In this document: positions 43,801 through 55,700 of the stretch, piece after piece
Layout of the letters: every line of letters begins with the position of its first letter
How positions within the stretch are numbered: position 1 is the first letter of the stretch
Source: Sipunculus nudus
Taxonomy: Eukaryota > Annelida > Sipuncula > Golfingiida > Sipunculidae
Direction: 5' to 3'
Assembly (NCBI GenBank): GCA_026874595.1
Contig: CM049307.1
Span: 51,085,370-51,149,369, forward strand
DNA: 64,000 nucleotides
The notes under the pieces: generated by a model
Told to the model about the DNA's origin: nothing
The model's database searches: none
Seen by the model: the letters and a program-made list of their open reading frames with translations, nothing else
Position numbers and translations under genes: made by a program

Positions 43801-46083
43801 TCGCACCACGTTAATTTACCGCGAAATATGCATTTGTAACGTTTGCATTTTAGTAGTATGTTATTCGTGTAGGTCTATATGGACTGGCAATGCTAAATCC
43901 AACATTCGTATAAAACACTGTAAATACTTCTCTCAAATTTTTCAAGATTGGTTCATAGCCCAATTGTCGCGTTACATGCAGATAAAAAAAAGACTTCTCC
44001 GAATGTTGGACTTTGCCATTTTTTGCCTCATTAGTATCCTCCTCGAATCGTTCCCGCGTCTCGTGAAAATCCTTATTTAGTTATTTGAAATTCTTAAGCA
44101 AGGCATAAAGATTTATGGTTAAATTACATAATGAAAGAAATTATTTCGAACAAACGATTGACTCTCAAGAGTAAATTTTCAACTTTCAATGTTTTCGATA
44201 AAAGGCTGATTGTTTGACGTAATCTTAATTAAACTTTTAGATAATACGCTTAATGCGTTCTTCGTGTTGAGCTATATCAAAGAATAAACTAAATATGAAT
44301 ATTGTCGAGGCTAAAAATAAGTGGTATGTTTCTCAGTTTTTTTTTAATTCATGAATCAGTGCGTACGGGCGTTTCTTTTACAATTGTATCATAGGGTTGC
44401 GGGAAAAATTTCAAATAAGAGGACAATATGATAAAACAGAATTGTTTTGACAAAAGGTTAAAGCAAAATTCAGAAGACGAAACTTTATTGATTATTTATT
44501 TTTTTTTCTAAAAAAAAATTTCCGGCTGGTCGACAAAATTAGTCAATTTCATGTCAAAATCAACATCCAATTTGTAAGGAGTTAGGAGGGTTGAAATGTA
44601 TGCGCGGTGCCTGAGAAATCAATATTTTTCTGCTTTTTTATGCATTGTTTTACCTCATTTTGATTGATTAGATAACGTTGTGAATAAACACGAGATGACA
44701 CATAATTGAAGTTGAGCCTCCTTGATAGCTTTCTCACTATTGTCAGGACACCTCGGCTGCCGCACTTTGGAACTCGGTTATAAAACACCCTGGTGGCCGG
44801 TTCTTGCAATTGACATTGTATGTTCTCCCCGGGTGGCGGCTCCGTGCTATTTTTAGTAGGTGACGTCCCAACTTTAACTGTCCTCGATCCTTTAAGTCTT
44901 ATTGGAGGAAGAGTAATCCGAGACTTGACGGAATGCATTACACTAGTTATCTCTTGTGGCACCCGATCTAGATTACGTGTGGATAAATTAACCATAACCA
45001 GCAAAATTAAGGGCACATATATGAAACATTTTCCGTATGATGAAGTTTAACGTCGGCATTGCTTGAGTAATGTACGACCGCCCAGAATCTCCTGGCTGCA
45101 ACTGATTAATGTGTTCTGAAAATCAAGAAGACAAAGAGCACAACAAGTAAATGAAATATTTGTTAATTTTTAGTAGTATGATAACTTTTGTGAATTCTTG
45201 GAGAGAGTGAGACAAAAGGTGGCAAGTGGGAGAGATGCATCTGTTCTCCTGTAATTATTGTCTCTTGTATCTACTTTCTCCTGTACCTATTGTCTGCTCT
45301 CTGCTGTACCTATATTTCCCTTACTAGTGTTCTCCTGCACCTATGTTCTCTGGTACTTACATTTTCATGTACCTATGTTATCCGGCAGTTTATGTTCTCC
45401 CCTTCCCATATACCTATATGCCCCGGTACCTACGTGCCCCGGTAGCAATGTTTTCCGGTACCTAGATGAACTCCAAAACCTAAATGCTCCGGTGCCTTTA
45501 TGTTCTCTTGTATCAATGTTCCCTAAAACCTGTAACGTGTTCGCGTGCAGGGTACCAGTCTAATCATAGAGGGAGGGGGCCAGTCTACATATAACGTCCT
45601 GATGACGTTTTTCACTGGTGAGAGCCAGCCAGAGAGAGGGACACTGTTTGTTTTGGCTCGACACCGTCCCCCTTGAGAAAGAATTAAATGTAACACATGG
45701 ACCCTTGAACTGTCTCATTTTATCGTTCATGTAATGATAATTCGTGCTACCTCTAAGCGAAGGTACTATACGGATGTTATTTAAAGCTCTGAATGAAGAT
45801 AAATAGCTTTAGAACTATTGATGTTTTTGTTAGCTTCAAAAGCTCAATACCGTCACTTATTTTATCAGCACCGTCACCTTGAATTGTTTCCTCCATGTTT
45901 CTTATTTTTTGTAATCTTAGCTCTCAAAAGGTAACAAGGCATTTCGATTTAAATTGCAAGGATATTTTTTACCACAAGTACACCCCTCATATGCCGAAAA
46001 AAGGAAAAAAATATTTCCTAAAAAATTAATTAAAAAGAAACAAATGTTGGTCTTTTTTAAATACTTTTCCACTTTTGATTGAT
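40868..46083. repeat. 5.2-kb segmental duplication, copy 2 (contains A')
   Basis: Copy of 25187-30325: satellite 40871-42620, palindromic module 42790-43240 (perfect core 43068-43079), spacer 43280-44640, exon A', degenerate minisatellite 45240-45560, flank 45600-46083. Confidence 0.9.
44654..45059 (-). pseudogene. A': orphan duplicated first exon, frameshifted
   Basis: Copy of gene A exon 1 with the same ATG position (45059), 5' UTR acceptor (exon start 45115) and donor (GAG|GTAAAA, exon end 44654), but 406 instead of 405 coding bases. An extra A (plus strand 45024-45026) shifts the frame in codon 12 and ends translation after about 23 codons. The remainder (from the anchor through YNRVPKCGS to the donor) is open and 95% or so similar by eye. 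No exons 2-6 follow before gene A's own exon 1, so A' is a relic or an alternative upstream exon. It could give a product only from a start inside the anchor. Confidence 0.82.
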
Positions 46084-46085
46084 TA

Positions 46086-46540
46086 TTTTTCCTGTATTTA
46101 TGTTCCCCGGTATCTATGTTCCCGAGTACCTATGTTGTCCTGTACCTATCTTCCTCGGTACCTATGTTCCCCAGTACCTATGTTGTCCTGTACCTATGTT
46201 CCCCAGTACCTATGTTGTCCTGTACCTATGTTCCCGAGTACCTATGTTGTCCTGTACCTATCTTCCTCGGTACCTATGTTCCCCAGTACCTATGTTGTCC
46301 TGTACCTATGTTTCCCAGTACCTATGTCGATGTACCTATGTTCCTCGGTACCTATGTTCCCCAGTTCCTATGCTGTCCTGTACCTATATTCCTCGGTACC
46401 TGTCTTCTCCTGTACCAATGTTCCCTTGTACCTATGTACTCGGATACCTATGTTCCCCGGTACATATTTTCTCCTGTACCTATGGTCGCCGGTACCTGTG
46501 TTCTCGGTAACTATGTTCTCCTGTACATTTGTTCCTCGGT
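46086..46540. repeat. 16-bp minisatellite with 32-bp alternating order
   Basis: Units 'tacctatgttccccag' and 'tacctatgttgtcctg' alternate (also cttcctcgg variants), giving a 32-bp higher-order step, most regular at 46120-46320. It begins exactly where the 5.2-kb duplication ends. The three long plus-strand ORFs (143-179 codons) exist because a 16-bp unit lacking stops stays open in every frame. Confidence 0.95.
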
Positions 46541-46703
46541 CGATACGAACCTCGATCCACAACTTATATTCCACAACTCTCCGACAAATCTTATTCACAG
46601 CTGTATGACTGGTATGTATACAACTTCACAGACGCACATTTCTGTGATATATTGATGCAGCTTCATACATAGTCACTTTATTTTCTATAGACGATGAATG
46701 ACA

Positions 46704-46998
46704 TTACATGTCAAAGCTACTTTGCGATCCAAATGGTACACTTTTAATAAAGTAGTCTGTAGCGCTATCCATGCCCACCATGGTCAAGCGGTATTTACCG
46801 TACCTAAGGTCCGTGCAGAAAATTTCGATGTATATTGAAATGCTTGAAAAAAGAAGCAGTGGAACCGGATAGAAAATACTGCTTGCCCTGCGCAAGACGT
46901 TCAAGTAGTACGTTTCCGTGCAAAGGTCCACACTGCCTTACGTATACACTTATTGCACAAGGAGATACTGTCCAAATTAACGGAAAGACACACTCCAT
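46704..46998 (-). CDS. Possible 3' terminal exon, unrecognised (netrin/TIMP-like resemblance is weak)
   Basis: Two overlapping minus-strand frames: one reads CAISVYVRQCGPLHG, then LAQGKQYFLSGSTASFF; the other continues IEIFCTDLRYGKYRLTMVG, ATDYFIKSVPFGSQSSFDM and stop at 46704. A poly(A) signal AATAAA follows 22 nt later (46682-46677). The C..G-x-YFLSGS pattern recalls netrin-like (TIMP) domains, but joining the parts needs a frameshift or the acceptor-like tract ending TTTTTTCAAG. This is a single fragment of a gene whose other exons I cannot find. Confidence 0.3.
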
Positions 46999-47071
46999 AT
47001 GGCCGATTTACATGTGCCAGCAAAGGAAGCGTCTACTTAATTTCATGCAGTTAAGGTCCAAAAAACATATA

Positions 47072-47254
47072 CAGTGGCCCCCCCCCCCCCCAATTACGAC
47101 CACCTTGGGGACTAACCAAAGTGGTCGTAATTTAGGGGTGGTCGTATTTGTGAAAGAGTAAGTTACGTGAATCGTATATTCGGGACCAGGAAAAGTGGTC
47201 GTTATTGTGGGGGTGGTCGCAATTGCGGGGTGGTCGCAAGGCGGGGTTCCACTG
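47072..47254. mobile_element. 183-bp TA-flanked MITE (Tc1/mariner-like)
   Basis: Starts CAGTGGCCCCC and ends GGGGTTCCACTG (reverse strand CAGTGGAACCCCGCC), flanked by TA on both sides (47070-47071, 47255-47256). The interior repeats 'gtggtcgtaatt' and 'gggtggtcgcaatt' in several registers. No ORF. Confidence 0.8.
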
Positions 47255-47269
47255 TACATGGGCGAAACA

Positions 47270-48743
47270 AGTCAAAGGTTAAGCATGCGAACAAATGGTC
47301 ATATTACTCTATTGATTCCATTGGCCATTTTATTATTATTATTATTATTATTATTATATCTTATACTTTAATGTTTATTATTTGTCATATTAAACTTTAA
47401 CAGGGTTAATCCTTGTTTTATTATGTTATATAACCCCTACATTGTGTTACTTTATACTATTTGTTTACGCTTCATTGTATTCCATTATGTTTTGTATTTA
47501 TTATTGTTTATTTATTATCATGTTTGTATGTATTACGGCATTCCTACATACTAATCGCTGTTTATAGTATACTTCATTCAGTTGTGCATTATAACCTACG
47601 ATTATGTTTATTATTTCACTATAGTCCGTTTCATCCCCTCATGTCCTTCTGTTATTTGCTATGAAAATTTTTATTAGGTACATTTCAAGGGAAACAATTA
47701 TAGTGTAGAGGAGTGGATTACAGAACCTAATTTTCAACTAGGTAACTAAATTCCTACCTTATGCCATATTTGAGTAACAGAATTTTCTGAAAATATGAGA
47801 AATCAGTCTACATTTTACAACATATCAGACCCACTTATGGCGGTCAAGGTCATTGGTCACATGCAAAAACAGCCTCAACTGACAGCTGCTGATTGGATGA
47901 TCTCATGTAAACACTCTAAAAAATATAACCATGCAGCTAAAACAAAGATGGCTGCTTATGGAGGGACGCACAATATCTGCCAGATCATGATAAAGAGACT
48001 AAAATGTTGTGAAACATGAACGGGGGATTTATTGTAAAATTCTTAACTGCAAAGTTAGGTTGTCACTTCCATATGTTGTTTACTTGGAAAATATTGAAAA
48101 ATATAAACTTTTAAGTAAATTATCTACAAAAAACAGGTGGACAGCAGGTGGTGAAACGGACTATAACATACCGGCGAACTAGCATGGAACTTATTAAGGG
48201 TCCGATCTTCCGCAAGATAGATCATTGGAAATCGTACCTCCCCCTTCTACTAGATGTAGTAGGGTTGGGTATCCGGCTTGTGACATACCTTCGACCGATT
48301 AATCGGACCAGATTTGGCATTGGACAGACGACTTGGATAGGGGTTGCGATTTGAAATGGTGGGCTAAAGGATGGAAGGCCGTATCTTTTACCGAGCAACC
48401 CGTGACGTGACGTCATAATGTGGACGACGTCAGATTCGGAGAATTTTCTGAGTGAGGCGATGCGTACTGCTGGGTACCAGACCCACACAAGGCATCATGG
48501 TTATAATATTACATTATATCAAGTGAGAATGTAAATACACTGTTTCTTGCAAAATGAACTTGATACTGTGTATTTCTTATTTTGGGAATAAAGAACGGAC
48601 TTTATATACATTGTAACTACTGTATGTAAATACCAGATCCCACTTACCACCAGACGAAGAAGCCTGAGATCTACGACAGCTTGTTATAATAATAAATTTA
48701 CTTTATCTAAAAGGCGTCACTCTTACTGTTGGTAATAAATATA

Positions 48744-48750
<7 letters not shown>
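47270..48750. other. AT-rich spacer
   Basis: (ATT)n at 47331-47357. Short ORFs (47461-47664, 47795-48019, 48148-48354) show no family resemblance. No gene supported. Confidence 0.4.
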
Positions 48751-48812
<62 letters not shown>

Positions 48813-48949
48813 GGTAACATCTGCCAGGTGCCAGATACGTTGCAAAACACCAATGAAAATGGTTGTATACAAAATATCATATTAGACGATACACGTGTAG
48901 AGATTGTACCTACTAAAGAATGAGAGGAATGCCGTCACTTTTACTCTTG

Positions 48950-49002
<53 letters not shown>

Positions 49003-49440
49003 TCTATGTTATGATAATATCGACTACGTGTAAGATACGTTTCATAGCACCAAAGAAAATGCGTCCTTTGTTGAATACAAAATACTGTACTTGACTATTT
49101 ACGTGTATATTGTAAAGATTGTGTCTATTATTGACTAGGTGAAAGCAACGAAAGGCGTGATACCAGAATATATAGTTTTTGCGAAGTGGTTTTGATGTTG
49201 GATATATATAAACGAACTTCCAACATCGTTTGTATTCAGGCGATATTTTTTTATCTGCGTTATGTTACTGTGCTGAATATCTTAATATCTGTTATATGCC
49301 AGATAAGTTACAACAACAGAAGATGCAACCTTTGTTGTATACAACATATTATGTTAAAACATACAAAGATTGTATCTGCTAATGATTGGAAGAATGCAAA
49401 GAGAGATTAGAAACCAGGATAGTATAACGGTATGTATGTT
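48750..49440. repeat. (AT)n-punctuated ~230-bp tandem repeat
   Basis: Three diverged units share 'atctg-cag-tgc-agatacgtt-ca-a-cacca---aaaatg', 'gttg-atacaaaata', 'acgtgta-a--ttgta' and 'aga-tgt--ctactaa-ga'. The first two are separated by long AT runs (48750-48811, 48951-48999). Confidence 0.65.
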
Positions 49441-49454
49441 TGTGATAATGTATA

Positions 49455-51260
49455 TTTATAAGCTCAGCTGGCTGAAAGTGATCTGAGCTATAGCGATCAC
49501 TCTTTGTGCGTCGTCCGTAGGCCCGGCCGTCTGTCAACGTGCGTAATCGTTGGACCTCTAGTCTGTTCCACGGTAGGTTGAAAATTTGGCAATTATTCTC
49601 TTGAACTTAAAGATAAATACACAGTCTGACCTTTAAGCTGATGAGGGAACAAAGGCCTATTATGAGATGTAAAACTTCATTACAAAAACAAAAATTTATA
49701 TTTTACAACCTTCTGGCCAAGTGACATGGATCTGTTATGAATTAAAGACAAATATATATTTATGACCAATTTTTAACCAATCAGAAGCTTTTAAATGTAG
49801 TTGTTTGAGCATTTGACCAGTAAACTTGACCTTCGTCAATAGGGTTGAGGTGTTGTAAAACAATCGACTTTTTTCTCAGATATTGATTTTTTATTGCATT
49901 ACTTTAATATTTTTCAAGGTATGATTTAAATTTAAGTATATTTAATTAGACCTATACCCCATTCCATCACTGCAGCATACCATCTAGAATTTATCTGCCA
50001 ATTTATAAACATACTGCCAAATTTCAATTGCCACTCCGCCGAGGAACAGACTGTAGTATCTTTTTTCTTGACATCCAGGGAGGTCCTTGCAAAATCTCCC
50101 GAGACACATTTGAAGGTATGGGACTGTTTGTGCACACCAGATTAATTCAATATTTGATACAAAATCTCCAGTATCTGAATAACTATAGCACCGATAGCCA
50201 GAATTCTCTCCATGCATATTGATCTTGGGCAGTTTTATCAGTTTGACATGCGACCTTTCATTTTTCTTTTTTGTACGCATTCCATCTTTAAATATGAGAC
50301 CCTTAAATGAAGCAGTCCAGCCGTTACAGGGCACTCACCGTATTCGTTAGACCTAAAAACTTCTAACTGTACATCCGGGGAAGTCCTGGGCAAAAAAAAC
50401 CCCCGAAAACATTTTGAAAACCGCGCGAGAGTCACATTGTGTCCGTTTGGCCAGCATTTTCTAACGTGACATTCAGGCAGGTGCTGGATAAATGTCCTTG
50501 GAAACAAAATTAGGTCATGGTGATCTATATTCTGTGAGATATCGGAATATAAACATGATTTTAGCACCCTGAAAGTCAGATGGGCACAAATTGTATCCGC
50601 TAGGCCTAGAATTTCCGACGAAACATCCAAGGAGGTTGACACATTTTCTTAGAAACCTGAAATTAGGTCATTGTTACCTATATTCTGCGGCTATAAATAT
50701 GATTATGGGCACCGAAAAAGTCAGACATTGCACAAATTGTATCCCTCAGGTGTAGAATCTTCTATCGCAATACCCAAGGGGGATCCCGCAAAATCTCTAT
50801 CGAAACATGAAACTAGGCCATGGTGACCTATATTCTGCGAGGAACCTGCCAAGAAATATGCTTTTGAGCACTCAGACAGTAAGGCAGGGCACACATTGTA
50901 CCCATTAGGCATATAGTATCTTCTTATTCAACATCCATGGAGGATCTGGGCAAATCTCTTGGGAAACCTGAAACTAGGTCATGATGTCTTATATTCTGCG
51001 GGCTACTGGCCAAAAACAGTTTTTTTTTACATCCAGACAGTCTGGCAGGGCATAATTTGTATTCATTAGGCCTAGAATCTTTTAATACATTTCGGGAGGT
51101 TCTTATCAAAACTCCCTAAACGTAAAACTTTAATCTAGATCATAGTGACCTATATTCTGCGAGCAACAAATCAAAAACCTTATTTTGACCACCCAGGAAG
51201 TCAAACAGGGCACATTTCTTAAATATTGGATCTAGGTGTTAACATTAGGTAATCCCATGA
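49455..51260. repeat. ~170-bp satellite with an edge motif
   Basis: Opens with 'agctcagctggctgaaagtgatctgagctatagcgatcactctttgtgcgtcgtccgta' (49458-49515). From 49980 each unit has 'gggcacaaattgta-cc-ttaggcctagaatcttcta', 'acatccagggagg-cct-g-caaaatctc', 'gaaacctgaaactaggtcatggtgacctatattctgcgagc' and 'ccaaaaa-a--atttt-gcacccagacagtca'. Minus-strand ORFs follow the period. Confidence 0.75.
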
Positions 51261-52080
51261 ACCTTTAAGTTTCGGCAAGCATGTTGGTCAGTTCCGTTGG
51301 TCTGCTTGTTTGTTTCTTGTCGGAATCTTCGATTTCTGCAAGCGTGTTGGTCAGTTTGTCTGCCTGTCTGTTTCGGTTTGTTGCTGGACAGAAATCTTTG
51401 AATTCGACAAGCATCTTGGTCAGTCCTGTATGTCTGATTTTTTGTCTTTATGTCTGTTTGTCTGCACTCTTCTTAAAGGGAGGTATTTATAAAGTCTCCC
51501 CGGACAGGGGAAATAAGGTCACTGTGACTTTTTTCTGCGAGCTATGTGGGAGAAAAATGTTTAAGCACCCTATTAGTCAGACGGACCAGTTCTTTTACAA
51601 TATGCGAGTGCAGTGGCAAGTTTGGTAGCGATATCTTTCATACTTTTGGAAAATATGCAAATTATGAAAATGTGACATCAGCTTCTTCAGCTTGTCTGTG
51701 AAGACTCAAGAAAAAGGTCCAAATATAATTTGTTTATACACAACTATAATTCTTTCCAAATTGTCAGACATGGATAAAATATTTATGTCTGAACTGCTTG
51801 AATCATTACCCTTTCAAATTGACTTGAAAATTTCAGGCATTTTACAAATTGACTGATTTTACCCAATGATGTAACACACATACACACACGTAAAGACATA
51901 AAGAAATATATATATTTTAATATATCTATATTTTCATATATAACCATTTTTGGGGGAAATCAAGAAGAAACACTCAGATAATAAGAACTGATAATGTTAC
52001 TGATTTTAATTATTTAAATATTTAAATGGTACGGAGTAAAATGAAACGTAAAATCACTTGTGTCTATTAAGTATCAATAA
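51260..52080. other. Satellite tail and AT-rich spacer
   Basis: 51270-51440 repeats 'tcgacaagc-t-ttggtcagt-ctgtctg'. A (CA)n/(AT)n stretch is at 51880-51950. Overlapping plus-strand ORFs of 60 and 115 codons run through the repeat and are not credible. Confidence 0.4.
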
Positions 52081-52540
52081 AAAGGTCATCAGCGACATTT
52101 TTATGTTACCGTAAATTGTCACTCCTCTCTTAACATTTTGATATTGTTAGAGTGGTGTTCGAACAGAATTGAAACTCATGCACTAGACAGAGTTTGTACA
52201 ATGTAATCCTTGTAACAGAAACACTTACTGTCCCCAACCTTCCCCCTCATTTTGAAAAGGTTCAATATTAAGCTGAAATATCATACTAAATATCCTAAGG
52301 AATATCGCCTGTATTCGAAAGTTTACCCCACGCTATTTTGTTTGCACTATTTAAATATACCTTACATCCCCTATTGTTCATTCCACCCCCCCCCCCCCCC
52401 GCAGTTCCTCGTGATCGTAATTGACACCGAACTCTAAATGGACATTAAAAGTTAGACTAGAAATCTTTTAGATGCTTCAGTTGAGATATCTTTTTCATAG
52501 CATCAGCTTTCCATCATATGTCTGTCATGGTGATATCAGA
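52081..52540. other. 3' flank of gene B, homologous to 3' flank of gene A
   Basis: 'gtaaattgtcactc-tct-ttaa-attttg-ca-t--tag-gtg-tgttc' at 52110-52165 aligns with 18567-18612. Poly-C at 52387-52400 with 'gcagttcctcgtgatcg'. No ORF. Confidence 0.55.
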
Positions 52541-52543
52541 CGT

Positions 52544-52707
52544 TCACCGTTTACCGCCCATCAATTTTCTGTACAATATATAAAACCGTTGACGTGTCCA
52601 CTTGTACAAGTCTGTGTCGTACATCAGGTCGGTAAGCAAGGCATCACGTGACTTCGCGGTGGATTCTTTCCTATTCTTGCCACGAAAGGTTTCACTTAAC
52701 AAACTCT
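52544..52707 (-). CDS. UST-like: Gene B coding exon 6 and stop
   Basis: 164 nt, acceptor TTTTCCCTTCAG. Completes Glu291, then SLLSETFRGKNRKESTAKSR, ending MGGKR and TGA. Same length and stop position as gene A. Confidence 0.88.
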
Positions 52708-55700
52708 CTGAAGGGAAAAGTAATATTCAAATTAACACAGCAAGATAAAAGAAAAAAAGTGAAGTAAAACTAAGAAAATGTCGGAGGTATACGTACCCCA
52801 TTATCTTTAGGAAGCCAAGGAATAGCTAACATGTTTTAGACACATAATTTGCCTGGAAATACACATAATATAAAAAACATATTAAGAATGGTACATCAAA
52901 ACAGTCCACACCTTTTCTCCGGAACAGCTTTGGGGCGCTCTTAAAGAAATTAGGCAGCAGAGCTTCAAGCGCTTTAAAGAAATGTGTCATATTCTCAGTC
53001 ATGCCGACCACCAAATACTGACGGACTATGTTGTGTTTGGCTCGTATCACGGCTTCCTGCGAAGGCACTCTGTCAGGTAAAAATATGCTTGCGATGTACA
53101 TACCCCTTTTGCGAATGTTTTCACTACATGAAATTCAGATGTCCGTCAAGGACAAAATAACGAATACACGCAACAGGGTTTATAAAAATATTGATTGATC
53201 AGTGTACTGATAATTATCTTCATTGTATTTAGGCAAAAAATAATATATCACACGCTTCCTCCTCCGCTATGTTTTTGTGCTCTGTAATATAAATTAACAG
53301 AACATGGCAAACTTGATTCTAGAAGGTCTAAATACAATTTCTTACATTTTGTTTATTTGCATTTAAATCACAGCTAGCGTTTTTTCACACTAAAGAGCTG
53401 TAAGACCTGCATGAAAGGTTAAGAAGTTAAAAAAGTGAGTATCATGTTTTTTAGTTACCTGCAAATTGGATTATGTCCACAGAAAAATGGGACTTGTTTA
53501 AACGTGTATATCGTGCTGACACAAGCACCGAGTCGCTTCTCAACACATTCGTCGAATGTCTACAAATGTATAAGTGCAGCATTGTAACAAACGACTGAAT
53601 TAAATTAAAGATTGTGCATACACTATAACCCAAAAGGAAAGAAACCAAAAACCGCCCAGATGATCATTACAGGAGAATAATTATAAATTCAGTGAGAACT
53701 GAGGTGTGTTAATACAGTCTGATTTTCTTAATCGGGATGAACTGTTTGTGTACTGTTGCCTAATTATTAAATCGCTGTGATTCCGAAAACGAAAAAAAAA
53801 TATGAATATATTCATATTTGATATTTAATTTAGGCAAACTAAGAATGAATATAAAATTAAAAACTTATATTTCGTAGAAACCGAACATGTCTTATACCAT
53901 GTTGGAACCATATTGAGACTTCCTCTTCTCACGGAATTTTTCCTGTAAGTAGTAATACGCTGATACCAGTCTATCAAATGGTTCCCGCATCAGGTTAATG
54001 TACACTGGGCTCTCATAACTATATCTAAAGCAAAGGAGACTAAGGATCAGCATGCTGAAATATATTCAATAATAATCAGAAATGCTGCAAATAAATAAAT
54101 AAATATATATATATATATATTGTACCTTTGGTTAAGCCAAAGGTGTTTTGGCGAACCGATCCACGTCATTGGGTGAGCCGGACCAAGCTGAACCGAGAGG
54201 GGTTCTTGGTTCTGCCAAGAGACGAAATGGTTTATAAGGCCCTCACTCAAAATTCAAATTCCAGCGCTCTACCTTTGTAGAGCTGGGCCATAATCAAGCA
54301 TAAATTTAATTGGGCATTAAAAACAAACTGATAGAAAGGAAGTCGCTTAGAGATTAATTAACATTCAAAAACACAAAACCACGACAAGGTTATTAGAGAA
54401 CATGAGATAAACCACCCTTTTGTAAGTCTTAAAATCTGTTTAGGAACAACCGTATATTTTTAATAATCGCTCAAAATGATGACACGGATTTCTATATTTC
54501 AGAACCGCCATTTTGTTTATGACCAATCGTTGTTTTATTGCACTTCAGCAACCAGCTCCTGTTCACAACCAACAAAACACCTCGCCCAAACGTACCCTAA
54601 TCATCTGATATCCTTACCTTTCAAAGTCCACGTAATGCAGATGTCGGTCGTAAAGCAGCGGTGTCTTCCTCTGTACAAACTCCTCAATGAATTCAAGCTT
54701 GGTGAGTAAAACTTTGAATATATACTCAGATAATAGTAAAAATGAATAAATAAATAACATTGTTATCTCATATTTTATATGTAACATACATAAAATACAG
54801 TGGATCAGCAGATTTATACTGATTTTATCACAGCTTTGAACGATGCCCGAAAAGAGTATGAATAAGCATAGTTATTTGAAATTTGAAAACAAACCTAACA
54901 TGTTTATAATAATAAGTAGATAATGAAAAAAATGTTCCTACCAATACTTGAATAACATGAGTAACTTCCAAATTTAAGGGTCATATTAATGCTTAAACAG
55001 TGTGAGATATAAATAATATCTAAAAATAATGATTTCGATGAAATGCTGCCTATTTGACGTAATCTGAATAAAACAACTTCTATAATAATACACACTGAAA
55101 GGGTATTCTGATGCGTTCTCCGTGTTGTGTTTTATCAAAGAATAAAATCATATATGAATTTCGCAATGTCAAAAAATAATTCGTTTCTCGGGTATTTTTT
55201 CCAGATATCAATGCTGGCGGGTGATTCTTTCACCTTTTTATTTTATACTTTCGAGAAAAACTCGCAAAGCAAAGATAAGAAGGATAAATTGTATCGATTG
55301 TTTATTGTTTTAATTTCGTGAAGGATATTTCCGAGCGGTTGGGGCTCAAAATCAGTTAAATCCAACTGAAAATCAATATTTTTTTCTGCGTTGGTTGGGA
55401 TAGGAGGTAAAAATTTATGCGCGGTACCTGAGAACCCAATATTTTTGGTCTTTTTTAGCGTTGTTTTACCTCAGTTTGATTGACTAGATAATGTGGTGAA
55501 TATACACGAGACGACACATATTTGTACTTGAGTCTCCTTGCAAGTTTCCTCACAACCATCTGGACAGCTCGGCTGCCGCATTTTGGAACTCGGTTATAAA
55601 ACACCCTGTTGGCGAGTTGTTGCAATTCATATTGTATGTTTTCCCCGGGAGGTGGCGCCTTGATATTTTTACCAAGTGACGTCACAACATTAACGGTCCT

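Noticed and set aside
46368..46598. Minus-strand ORF with GTxxQENxxTE-type repeats
   Set aside because: Reverse reading of the same 16-bp minisatellite.
46075..46655. Long plus-strand ORFs (143-179 codons) with VPMFPSTYVVLYL repeats
   Set aside because: Produced by a 16-bp minisatellite lacking stops; all three frames are open with similar products, which is not how a gene looks.
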